Under the pieces are notes generated by a model. That model ran no database searches. It worked only from the letters and a program-made list of their open reading frames with translations, and was not told the DNA's origin. A program made the translations under genes and the position numbers. Positions 25,338-32,277 of a stretch of DNA of 32,277 nt are shown one piece after another (position 1 is the first letter of the stretch; each line of letters begins with the position of its first letter). This DNA comes from Pedosphaera sp. (GTDB lineage Bacteria; Verrucomicrobiota; Verrucomicrobiia; Limisphaerales; SXQI01): assembly GCA_025359965.1 (NCBI GenBank), contig JANYDC010000008.1:1-32277 (forward strand), written 5' to 3'.

Positions 25338-28300
25338 ATGACTAAACCAAAGGGCAGTTTTAATCATCATGCGCTGGCGTGTTGCAAAGCAATGCTCCTC
25401 ATCAGTCTCTTTTCCTTTGAATCAAGGATTGTAAGGGCAGAGGAAGCTTTGCGGGGGGCAGCGGCTGTCCTCAAGTCTGTGGCCGAAGAATCCAAGGCAC
25501 CCGAGGTTCCCAAGCTTCTGAGCGAATCGGCCAAGTTGCGTGCGGAGCTTACTAATTTTACAGCGCGTGCGGTTTCTCTTGCTCCCGCTGAGGCAGCCAA
25601 GGAATGGCTGGCACTTTTCGACCGAGTGGCCGAAACGGGCGGCCCACAACAGTTCAATCCGGGACAGTCCCGTGACCTGCCGCTTTTGCCTAACGATGCT
25701 TTGGCGGCGTTACCCCCTCCTGCGGCTTGGGACGAACTGGTGAAAGCCATTTCGGCCCGGCCTGATCCCAAGACGCTCAAAGACACTCGTGAGTTCGGTC
25801 TCAGGATGTTGGGAGAGGCTTTGATTGGCAACCATGCGGCACTGGCTAAGCGGTCCGGTGAGTTTGAGGCCGTCCTGCTCAAAGCCAATCGGGAGGAATC
25901 GATGCAACTCCTCCAAATGTATCGCATGTTAGACAGCGCGTTGCGCGCGTTGTCTGATGACCCTAAAACCATTCTCGCGGGATTTGAGCGTTCTTTGACT
26001 GATGTTGAGAAAGGTCGGGATTTTGGCTATGGAAGAATCGAAATACCGGATCTAGCGGGCATCGTTGGTGAGAAGGATGCTACTCCCTATATTCGCCGTG
26101 CCCTAATATCAAAGGCCCGGGATATTTCCATCGAAGGCAAAGCCACCAAGATCCTAGCCCGCAAGATTGCGCTGACAGTGGCCAACGATTTACAGGTGCC
26201 ACGCTGGTCTTTGGTGGATTCCCTTGATGCCACCGCGCTTTACGAGGCGATGGCCAAGAAGTTTGATGAATCCAAGGAAGAAAAGCCCGCTACCGTTGCC
26301 GATAGGATCGCAGACATGGAAGGCCGCGGAATGGATGATTACGAAAGGCAGACGGCCAAGGTTTACTATCTCATGGGACTTATCGTCAGCGGAAGGATTG
26401 AGGATGCGGCCAAAGCGGCTCGACGCTCGTCTGAGACCGCAGAACCCATGCATGCTGAAACCGAGGCGATAGTGGCTTTGGAACGGGCAGGTTTTACCGA
26501 GGCGTTGAACAATTTCCTTTTCGAACTCCTATCCGCAAGTCCCGAACTCCCGTATTGGGAGATGTACTTTGGGGCTGCCGCAAAAATCGGAAAAACGGAC
26601 CGAATGCTTGCGCTGGCTCGTGCTGCGGCCTCCAAACCTGAACTGGATGGGGAAAAAGGCGGGAAGATACGGGAGAACCTTTCCCGGGCCTTGCTTGCGG
26701 CTGATCTTGTCGATGAAGGCATCGCCGAGCTTCGCGCCTTGCTGGCCAAGGCATCCACACAGGGAAAGCGCGGCAACCGCAGCGTTCACATGTACTCCAC
26801 GAGCACCTCCGACTCGCAGAGCCATGCTCTGGCACTGGCCAACCTTGGACGACTGCTTGAAAAGCCGGAATGGATCAATGAGGGTCTTGCTGCCGCTTCG
26901 GCGAAAACAAATGAAAGCCTTTCAGCAGTAAACGACTACCAGGCGCAAGCTCGGTCGCAGTCTCTCGAGCGGGCTTTAGTAAATAACGGGCGTCTGGCGG
27001 AGGCGGAGAAGCTTCTTGCCGACAGCTTGGCCAAGGCAGTCAAACTGCCTTCGAGGCAACGTGGATATCCTATGCCGGAAGAATATGGCAGCGCTAGTGC
27101 CCGAGGATCGCTCACTGCACTGGCAAGTTTCTATCACAAAGCAGGACGCAACGAGGACGTTCTCGTGTTGCTGGATCAATCGCCGCACTGGGGAGCCAAG
27201 GATTTGGCCGCCCTCTTCTCCCGGCCAACGGGAGGAATGGATTTTGATTCCGAGTACTATAGCGTTGGCAGCCATGTTGCCCAGGGCCAGAAAGGCAACA
27301 GCTTGTTGCATGCTTCCGCCACCGCCCTTTTCAAGGCCGGGCGCAAGGCCGAGGCCCGCGCCATTGTTGATTGGATGCTTAATGAATCCCCAGGAGATGA
27401 CCGAGCTTACGAATTACTCATCCAACTTGTCGGTCCAGATTCGATAAAGCGTCTGGATGAATTGTTTGCGCGTGACCAGTTCGAGGAGCGGCCTTTGATT
27501 TGGAAAGCGATGTTGCTTCATCAGGCTGGTAAGGATGAGGAGGCGGAGAAAATTGCGCGGCAGGCCATCGCCATTGATCCGAGCGATGGCGAGCAGGGCA
27601 AGGGCGATCGTATGCGCGTCTATTCGGTACTGGCAGATATACGCGAGGCGCGAGGAAACCCGAAGGACGCGGAGTTTTTTCGTGGCGTCGTCAAAGCCAT
27701 CCGACTGAGCGAAAGCGCGGATGATTTCATGTCCGCCGGTTTGCTGACTCGTGCGGTCAAAATGTATGAGCAATCGCTAACCTACTTTGCCGACGCGTAC
27801 TGCATCCAATCACGGCTGGCAGTCCACCTCACCGAACTGGGGCAGCATGACGAGGCGGCCAAGCATTATGAGAAAGCATTTGAACTCATGCCCGACAGCT
27901 TTGGCCGTGTGGAAAGCCACTGCTTTGGTTGCGAGAGCACCTTTGCCGCGACGCAGGCCCAGGGTGTGGCCGAGCGAGTTTTCACGAAACTTGTGGCCAA
28001 GAACCCGAACCAGCCACAAATCCATTATCTGTTGGGCTACCTCCGGAAGGAACAGGGCAGGGGCAACGATTCCCTGATCCATTTCCGCCGCGCCGTTGAG
28101 CTTGATCCTGATTACCTCAACGCTTGGGTGCGCATGTCTGAAGTAGGCCGCGACCAGCGCATCGCTGTCGCCGAGAGGGACGCAATTACTCTTAACATTC
28201 TGCGTCTGGATCCGTTAGGGCGACACACCATGGCCGACTTAGGAACTCTAAGTGATTTCCGAAAGCTCTGGGCCGCAGTCGAGACTTCCCGCAAGTATCA

Positions 28301-28514
28301 GATCCCGGCACCTACGACGCTGCTTTCACTCACGGCCAGCCGCGAGGCCTTGGAGAAACAGGAACGTGAGGCGAAAAATAAGCCCGATGCCGCACAAGAA
28401 CTTTTCAGGCGCTATTATAATAGGAGCGAAACGCCCGCATCCCCCGGCCAAGCGCTCGCACAACATCCCTTGATTACTGCCATCGCCGGTCTGATGGGGG
28501 GTTCGACGGAATAA
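25338..28514 (+). CDS. Large exported TPR-repeat protein of unknown function
   Basis: This is a 1058-residue protein. The ATG at 25338 is chosen because it gives a compact export signal (hydrophobic stretch CCKAMLLISLFSF, cleavage near VRAEE); an ATG at 25308 would add ten residues. The body is almost entirely helical and rich in Ala, Glu, Lys and Leu. Tetratricopeptide motifs are clear toward the C-terminus, for example LAVHLTELGQHDEAAKHYEK, IHYLLGYLRKEQGRGNDSL and HFRRAVELDPDYLNAW. More degenerate helical pairs fill the middle (about 380-780). One HCFGC motif (His861, Cys862, Cys865) lies between two TPR units and could form a disulphide; it is not a CxxCH heme site. The protein probably acts as an extracytoplasmic scaffold. 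Its partners are unknown, and the two amidohydrolases follow after 47 bases. Confidence 0.8.
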   Translation: MTKPKGSFNHHALACCKAMLLISLFSFESRIVRAEEALRGAAAVLKSVAEESKAPEVPKLLSESAKLRAELTNFTARAVSLAPAEAAKEWLALFDRVAETGGPQQFNPGQSRDLPLLPNDALAALPPPAAWDELVKAISARPDPKTLKDTREFGLRMLGEALIGNHAALAKRSGEFEAVLLKANREESMQLLQMYRMLDSALRALSDDPKTILAGFERSLTDVEKGRDFGYGRIEIPDLAGIVGEKDATPYIRRALISKARDISIEGKATKILARKIALTVANDLQVPRWSLVDSLDATALYEAMAKKFDESKEEKPATVADRIADMEGRGMDDYERQTAKVYYLMGLIVSGRIEDAAKAARRSSETAEPMHAETEAIVALERAGFTEALNNFLFELLSASPELPYWEMYFGAAAKIGKTDRMLALARAAASKPELDGEKGGKIRENLSRALLAADLVDEGIAELRALLAKASTQGKRGNRSVHMYSTSTSDSQSHALALANLGRLLEKPEWINEGLAAASAKTNESLSAVNDYQAQARSQSLERALVNNGRLAEAEKLLADSLAKAVKLPSRQRGYPMPEEYGSASARGSLTALASFYHKAGRNEDVLVLLDQSPHWGAKDLAALFSRPTGGMDFDSEYYSVGSHVAQGQKGNSLLHASATALFKAGRKAEARAIVDWMLNESPGDDRAYELLIQLVGPDSIKRLDELFARDQFEERPLIWKAMLLHQAGKDEEAEKIARQAIAIDPSDGEQGKGDRMRVYSVLADIREARGNPKDAEFFRGVVKAIRLSESADDFMSAGLLTRAVKMYEQSLTYFADAYCIQSRLAVHLTELGQHDEAAKHYEKAFELMPDSFGRVESHCFGCESTFAATQAQGVAERVFTKLVAKNPNQPQIHYLLGYLRKEQGRGNDSLIHFRRAVELDPDYLNAWVRMSEVGRDQRIAVAERDAITLNILRLDPLGRHTMADLGTLSDFRKLWAAVETSRKYQIPAPTTLLSLTASREALEKQEREAKNKPDAAQELFRRYYNRSETPASPGQALAQHPLITAIAGLMGGSTE

Positions 28515-28527
28515 GACTGCGACATGC

Positions 28528-28555
28528 TTGCCTCCATAAATCGCGAGGCTATGCT
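28528..28555 (+). promoter_or_regulatory. Weak candidate promoter before the amidohydrolase pair
   Basis: TTGCCT (28528-28533), a 16-base spacer and TATGCT (28550-28555) lie between the TPR gene and the amidohydrolase. If used, transcription would begin almost at the ATG at 28562, giving a leaderless message, which fits the missing Shine-Dalgarno site. The match is only moderate. Confidence 0.27.
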
Positions 28556-28561
28556 CGGGTG

Positions 28562-29878
28562 ATGATCTTGCCAATGATGAGGTTGGTCGCGGTGCTGGCT
28601 GCGATGTCGTTTGCGGCGGCACTGGCGCAGGAGAAGGCGGTGGTGTTTCAAGGGGGTTTGATTTATCCGGTGGGGAAGTCGGCCATCACGAATGGAGTGG
28701 TGGTGGTGCAGGGCGGGAAGATTTTGGCGATTGGCTCAGCGGATGAGGTCAAAGCACCTGCGGACGCGCAGGTTATTGATTGCCAGGGCAAGGTTCTTAC
28801 CCCTGGTTTTATTGATACGCACAGCCACATTGGGCAGGTGGATGTGGGTGAATTTTCCAACCCGATTCAGCCCGAGTTGCGGGCCATGGACTCGATTAAT
28901 GTTGAGGATGCGAGTTTGCAACGGGCGCGTTCGGGTGGGATCACGACGGTGAATATCATGCCGGGCTCGGGCAATTTGATGAGCGGCCAGACGGTTTATC
29001 TGAAGCTGAGGCAGGGGAAGAAGCTGGAGGATCTGCTGATGACGAACAGGTACGGCACGATTGCGGGCGGGTTGAAGATGGCCAATGGGACGAATCCTTT
29101 GCGAGAGCCACCGTTTCCGACCACCCGAGGTAAATCCGCCGCGCTGGTGCGTCAGAAGTTTATCGCAGCGCAGGAATATCGCGACAAAATCAAACGCGCC
29201 ACGAACGATGTGGATAAATTGCCCGCACGGGATTTGTCGTTGGAGGTCTTGGTGGAGGTGCTGGATGGCAAACGAGTAGTGCATCATCACACCCATCGAA
29301 GCGACGATATTTTGACGGTTTTGCGGTTGCAGAAGGAATTTGGTTTCAAGCTGGTACTGCAGCATGTGAGCGAGGGTTACAAAATTGCGCAGGAGATTGC
29401 GGAGGCGAAGGTGCCATGCTCCTTGATTGTCATCGACAGCCCGGGCGGGAAGTTGGAGGCGCGCGATATGGATTGGCGGAACGCGGTGACGCTGGATCGC
29501 GCGGGCGTGACAATCGGTTTTCACACGGACGATTGGGTGACGGATTCGCGGATTTTCAATCGCTCAGCCGCGTTGGCGGTTCGGGCCGGGCTGCCACGGG
29601 ACAAGGCTTTAAGCGGGTTGACCCTGGCGGGAGCGGTCATGATGGATATGGCTGAGCGGGTGGGAACACTGGAGGTCGGCAAGGATGCTGATGTGCTGGT
29701 GCTTTCGGGCGATCCTTTCAGTGTTTATACCCATGTGGAGCAAACTTGGGTCGAGGGAGCAAAGGTTTTTGATCGCCTTGATCCGAAGGATTTGCTGATC
29801 GCGACAGGAGGTCTCGGGGCGGGGCAGCCACGTCGGGCAAATCTTTGCTGCTTTGCTAATGAACAGGAGCACCAATGA
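28562..29878 (+). CDS. Exported amidohydrolase (imidazolonepropionase-like), metal site intact
   Basis: This 438-residue protein has a signal peptide (RLVAVLAAMSFAAALAQ). GTG 28559, ATG 28562, ATG 28574 and ATG 28577 are all possible starts; 28562 is a compromise. The protein has the amidohydrolase layout of a small beta-sandwich flanking a metal-dependent barrel. The metal motif HSH is at 87-89 (FIDTHSH). His245 (HHHTHRSDD), His268 (LQHVSEG), and His321 with Asp323 (GFHTDDW) supply the remaining ligands and catalytic acid. The C-terminal strand has GTLEVGKDADVLVLSGDP, common to imidazolonepropionase and related hydrolases. Substrates in this group include cyclic amides and peptidic compounds. 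The one here is unknown. The stop overlaps the start of the paralogue at 29875. Confidence 0.85.
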   Translation: MILPMMRLVAVLAAMSFAAALAQEKAVVFQGGLIYPVGKSAITNGVVVVQGGKILAIGSADEVKAPADAQVIDCQGKVLTPGFIDTHSHIGQVDVGEFSNPIQPELRAMDSINVEDASLQRARSGGITTVNIMPGSGNLMSGQTVYLKLRQGKKLEDLLMTNRYGTIAGGLKMANGTNPLREPPFPTTRGKSAALVRQKFIAAQEYRDKIKRATNDVDKLPARDLSLEVLVEVLDGKRVVHHHTHRSDDILTVLRLQKEFGFKLVLQHVSEGYKIAQEIAEAKVPCSLIVIDSPGGKLEARDMDWRNAVTLDRAGVTIGFHTDDWVTDSRIFNRSAALAVRAGLPRDKALSGLTLAGAVMMDMAERVGTLEVGKDADVLVLSGDPFSVYTHVEQTWVEGAKVFDRLDPKDLLIATGGLGAGQPRRANLCCFANEQEHQ

Positions 29879-31095
29879 AAAATTTTACTCTGAGTGCGGC
29901 GGTGATTCTGGCAGTTCTCGGTGAAGTGGCCCGGGCGGATCTGGCCATTCGCGCGGGTTTATTGCACCCCGTTTCCGGTCCCAGCATCACCAACGCCGTG
30001 GTGATTGTACGCGGTGACAAAATTGCGGCGGTGGGGCCTGTTGCCTCTACCCCTATCCCTGCCGGTATGCGAGTGGTCGATGCGGCCGTGGTCACACCGG
30101 GTTTGGTGGATCCCCGCACCACGGTGGGACTGTCGGGTGTGCTCAACCAACCGCAGGACCAGGATCAACTCGATAAATCCTCACCCATCCAGCCGGAATT
30201 GCGCGCCATTGACGCGTATAACTCTCGCGATCCGCTGGTGGAATATGTGCGTACGCTGGGGGTCACCACAGTTCACACCGCCCATGCGCCTGAGGCTCTC
30301 ATTTCCGGTCAATCCATGGTGGTTAAGACTGGCTCAACTAATGGCGCGAGCGCTGTGTTGATCCCTGAGGCGATGATTTCGGCCACCCTTTCGCCGGATA
30401 TTCTGTCTAAATCTAAGGACAAACCGCCGGGAACCATCGGCAAGGCTCTCGCGATGCTAAGAGCTGATTTGATCAAGGCGCAGGAGTATCTTAGGAAACA
30501 AGAGAAGACCGATCCGGAAAAAAGGCCTGAGCGAGATCTGAAGTTGGAAAGCTTGGTTCGCGCCTTAAAAGGCGAGCAACGGCTGCTGATCACGGCCCAT
30601 AGCCAGCGGGATTTGCGTTCCGTGTTGCGTCTGGCGCAGGAGTTCCATCTGAAAATCGTGATCGACGGAGCCAGCGAGGCTCAGTTGGTGATTGATGAGA
30701 TCAAAGCTTCCGGTTTCCCAGTTATTCTTCACCCGACCATGATGCGAAGCGCTGGAACTGAGGAAAATGCCAGCATGGCGACGGCATCGGTACTGGCCAA
30801 GAGCGGGATTCTTTTCGCGATTCAGACTGGTTTTGAGGGGTATGTGCCGAAAACACGAATTCTGGTGTTCGAGGCTGCGGAGGCGGCTGCCAATGGGTTG
30901 ACTCCCGCGCAAGCCTTGGAGGCGATTACCCTCAGCTCTGCCAGGATACTGGGTTTGGAAGCGCGAATTGGCTCGGTCGAGATCGGGAAGGATGCGGACC
31001 TCGCACTTTGGGATGGTGATCCGCTTGAATACACCACCCACTGCGTCGGCACGGTTATTTCGGGAATCGACCAGCCCGGAGAAACCCAGCGTTAA
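29875..31095 (+). CDS. Exported amidohydrolase-fold paralogue lacking the metal site (probable pseudoenzyme)
   Basis: This 406-residue protein has a signal peptide (about 1-21) and AGGAG-type ribosome binding (29864-29869) inside the upstream gene. It aligns along its length with the preceding amidohydrolase: SPIQPELRAIDA against NPIQPELRAMDS, and IGSVEIGKDADLALWDGDP against VGTLEVGKDADVLVLSGDP. The catalytic positions are changed. HSH becomes RTT (81-83), the HVSEG histidine becomes Gly265 (DGASE), and HTD becomes QTG (317-319). Only His242 (ITAHSQRDL) remains. The frame is open and the fold-defining segments are conserved, so this looks like a maintained inactive partner rather than a decaying pseudogene. 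A heterodimer with the active copy is a sensible guess, supported by the four-base overlap. It could also have a metal-independent role. Confidence 0.8.
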   Translation: MKNFTLSAAVILAVLGEVARADLAIRAGLLHPVSGPSITNAVVIVRGDKIAAVGPVASTPIPAGMRVVDAAVVTPGLVDPRTTVGLSGVLNQPQDQDQLDKSSPIQPELRAIDAYNSRDPLVEYVRTLGVTTVHTAHAPEALISGQSMVVKTGSTNGASAVLIPEAMISATLSPDILSKSKDKPPGTIGKALAMLRADLIKAQEYLRKQEKTDPEKRPERDLKLESLVRALKGEQRLLITAHSQRDLRSVLRLAQEFHLKIVIDGASEAQLVIDEIKASGFPVILHPTMMRSAGTEENASMATASVLAKSGILFAIQTGFEGYVPKTRILVFEAAEAAANGLTPAQALEAITLSSARILGLEARIGSVEIGKDADLALWDGDPLEYTTHCVGTVISGIDQPGETQR

Positions 31096-31125
31096 GTCTT
31101 GCGGGACGATTGGGGCCCTTACGGT

Positions 31126-32277
31126 TCAGGGTTGTGGTTGTTGGATGCGAAAAAACTGCTGATGGTTCGTCGTGAGCACGGAGTACGGACTAGCGGAATT
31201 CGTGATAAGCTGCCAGGGGCCGAGGACGTCGGTGGATTGCTCAAGAAGATTGGTGTTGGCCCAAGTCAGCCATAGGCCTTCCGTGGAAAAACCAAAAAGC
31301 ACCTGTGTGCTCTGCTCAAACAGGTCCTTGCTTTTTGACTGCAAACTGATCTTACCAGTTTCCGCGTTGTAAATTCCGCTGTAAGTGCCGCGGACCGTCA
31401 CGCCATTCGGGATCAGATTGTTGACAATGGTGGCAGCGGCGGAGGCGGTGTAACTTCCGTTCGTTAGCATGAGAATGCCGCTGCTCTGTTCGGGGGAGCC
31501 AAAAGTCAGGCGAGTAAGCCCAGTTTCGAGCCCCCCAGGCAGACGGAAGGACGGGGTAGTGAAGCTGCCGCTTTCAACACGGATGGACTTTCGCGCGAAA
31601 TCATTTGGGATCGGGTGCAGTGAGACGGTCACACTCCCGGTAAAGTTGCTCAACTGAACGGAACCTCCCCCGAGGAAGGCGGGTATCTCTGTGGTCAGGA
31701 GTTGTGACGCGTTTGGTTCCAGTGTGAGGGTCGCGGTTTGCGGATCGTCGAGCGCAGAGGTTGCACTCAGACGCCGGGCATGCGCGCCGGCGCCAGTATT
31801 TAGAAGATGGATGACCACTTCTTCAGCGCTTGTGCCGAAGGGAAGAAATGGGGCGGCGCGGATGCTGTAGTCTGCCACTGGAATGGCGGGATCATTGCTC
31901 ACGATGCGCAATTCGGCTTGCTGGTCTCCAGGGTTGTCAAGGAATTGACCGGTTATTTGCACATCCAGCCCCTCATCGCTAAAACCGGTGGGGATTGTAT
32001 GGGGAAGGGTAACGGGGCGTCCGTCCCGTGTCATGACCATGACAGAGAAAGCTTGGGGATCTCCAATAAAACCAACGGCCTCGATGCGAAGATCGGCCGT
32101 GCCCAGATTGCCGATGTACAAGGACTTGGTGCTCCCCACCAAAGGGCTATCCCCAAAGTTAAAAGTTGCTCCTGCCGGTGGCAGCGAGCTGAGCTTGGGA
32201 ACCAATGGTATGGTTCCTCCCGCAGGCTTTAACACGCGCACAACGTTGGGCGAAGAAGCCAAGTAGATATTGCCGAC
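31126..32277 (-). CDS. C-terminal part of a secreted beta-rich protein, 5' end outside the window
   Basis: The frame is open to the right edge, so the start lies outside. The 383 visible residues begin with VGNIYLASSPNVVRVL, which resembles the last blade of an NHL-type propeller. A domain like choice-of-anchor/ASH modules follows: KSLYIGNLGTADLRIEAVGF and the segment DNPGDQQAELRIVSNDPAIP. A region rich in Thr, Ser and Gly (about 190-330) is of unknown type. The C-terminal 50 residues (LLEQSTDVLGPWQLI to QQFFRIQQP) match a short module common at the end of secreted proteins in this phylum and resemble the end of the CotH protein in this window. An extracellular or outer-surface location is likely. 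No catalytic motif is visible. It converges on the amidohydrolase pair with a 30-base gap. Confidence 0.75.
   Translation of the reverse strand, partial: VGNIYLASSPNVVRVLKPAGGTIPLVPKLSSLPPAGATFNFGDSPLVGSTKSLYIGNLGTADLRIEAVGFIGDPQAFSVMVMTRDGRPVTLPHTIPTGFSDEGLDVQITGQFLDNPGDQQAELRIVSNDPAIPVADYSIRAAPFLPFGTSAEEVVIHLLNTGAGAHARRLSATSALDDPQTATLTLEPNASQLLTTEIPAFLGGGSVQLSNFTGSVTVSLHPIPNDFARKSIRVESGSFTTPSFRLPGGLETGLTRLTFGSPEQSSGILMLTNGSYTASAAATIVNNLIPNGVTVRGTYSGIYNAETGKISLQSKSKDLFEQSTQVLFGFSTEGLWLTWANTNLLEQSTDVLGPWQLITNSASPYSVLTTNHQQFFRIQQPQP

Noticed and set aside
27918..27932. Possible c-type heme site in the TPR protein
   Set aside because: The order is HCxxC, not CxxCH, so covalent heme attachment is not supported.
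28736..29524. A 262-codon open frame antisense to the first amidohydrolase
   Set aside because: It is the shadow of conserved amidohydrolase motifs, rich in His, Gln and Arg, with no recognisable fold.
29875..31095. Second amidohydrolase as a decayed pseudogene
   Set aside because: The frame is intact and full length with a signal peptide, ribosome site and conserved fold motifs. Loss is confined to catalytic positions, which fits a maintained inactive partner better.
1..32277. CRISPR arrays, tRNA or rRNA genes, insertion sequences, phage or defence modules
   Set aside because: Reading through the window I found no regularly spaced repeats, no tRNA-like cloverleaf, no transposase or integrase motifs and no toxin-antitoxin or restriction genes.

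Overview
The window looks like a chromosomal segment of a Verrucomicrobiota bacterium, probably near Pedosphaera/Limisphaera. This is inferred from its protein types, not from a marker gene. The pointers are a Pirellula/Verrucomicrobium-type membrane-bound dehydrogenase with a C-terminal heme domain, a ThuA domain, secreted isochorismatase-like hydrolases, a CotH/lamin-tail giant, very large exported proteins, and few clear Shine-Dalgarno sites. I see no rRNA, tRNA, CRISPR array, transposase or phage gene. Coding density is high, and many neighbours overlap by ATGA or sit only a few bases apart.

Layout, left to right. A gene fragment leaves the left edge (1-61, minus). A DevB-DevC-DevA type ABC exporter operon follows (456-4007, plus). 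Its ATPase carries a C-terminal GAF domain with a complete NKxnFx3DE cyclic-nucleotide signature. Convergent to it is a 1685-residue secreted CotH/lamin-tail protein (4015-9072, minus). Divergent from that gene is a membrane hybrid histidine kinase with OB-like sensor modules and two receivers, the first of them degenerate (9260-12442, plus). A secreted double alpha/beta-hydrolase lies at 12483-14765 (minus); its first domain lacks the nucleophile serine.

The plus-strand run at 14945-23965 looks like a catabolic operon. It holds an MFS importer, a KxK-type enolase-superfamily enzyme, a secreted isochorismatase-like hydrolase with chitobiase-like and NPCBM modules, and a 1556-residue fusion. 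The fusion order is isochorismatase-like, ThuA, membrane-bound dehydrogenase beta-propeller, HEAT repeats and c-type heme. A D-tagatose 3-epimerase-type sugar epimerase follows under its own candidate promoter (24090-24935) and ends in two hairpins, the second a good intrinsic terminator. The likely theme is uptake and oxidation of carbohydrates or sugar acids, but the substrate cannot be read from sequence.

The right part holds a 1058-residue exported TPR protein (25338-28514), then two translationally coupled amidohydrolase paralogues (28562-31095). The upstream paralogue keeps its metal ligands; the downstream one has lost most of them. A secreted beta-rich protein runs in from the right edge (31126-32277, minus).

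The best candidates for undescribed biology are the GAF-fused exporter ATPase, the isochorismatase pair with a cysteine cluster (one copy fused to a heme dehydrogenase), and the active/inactive amidohydrolase pair.
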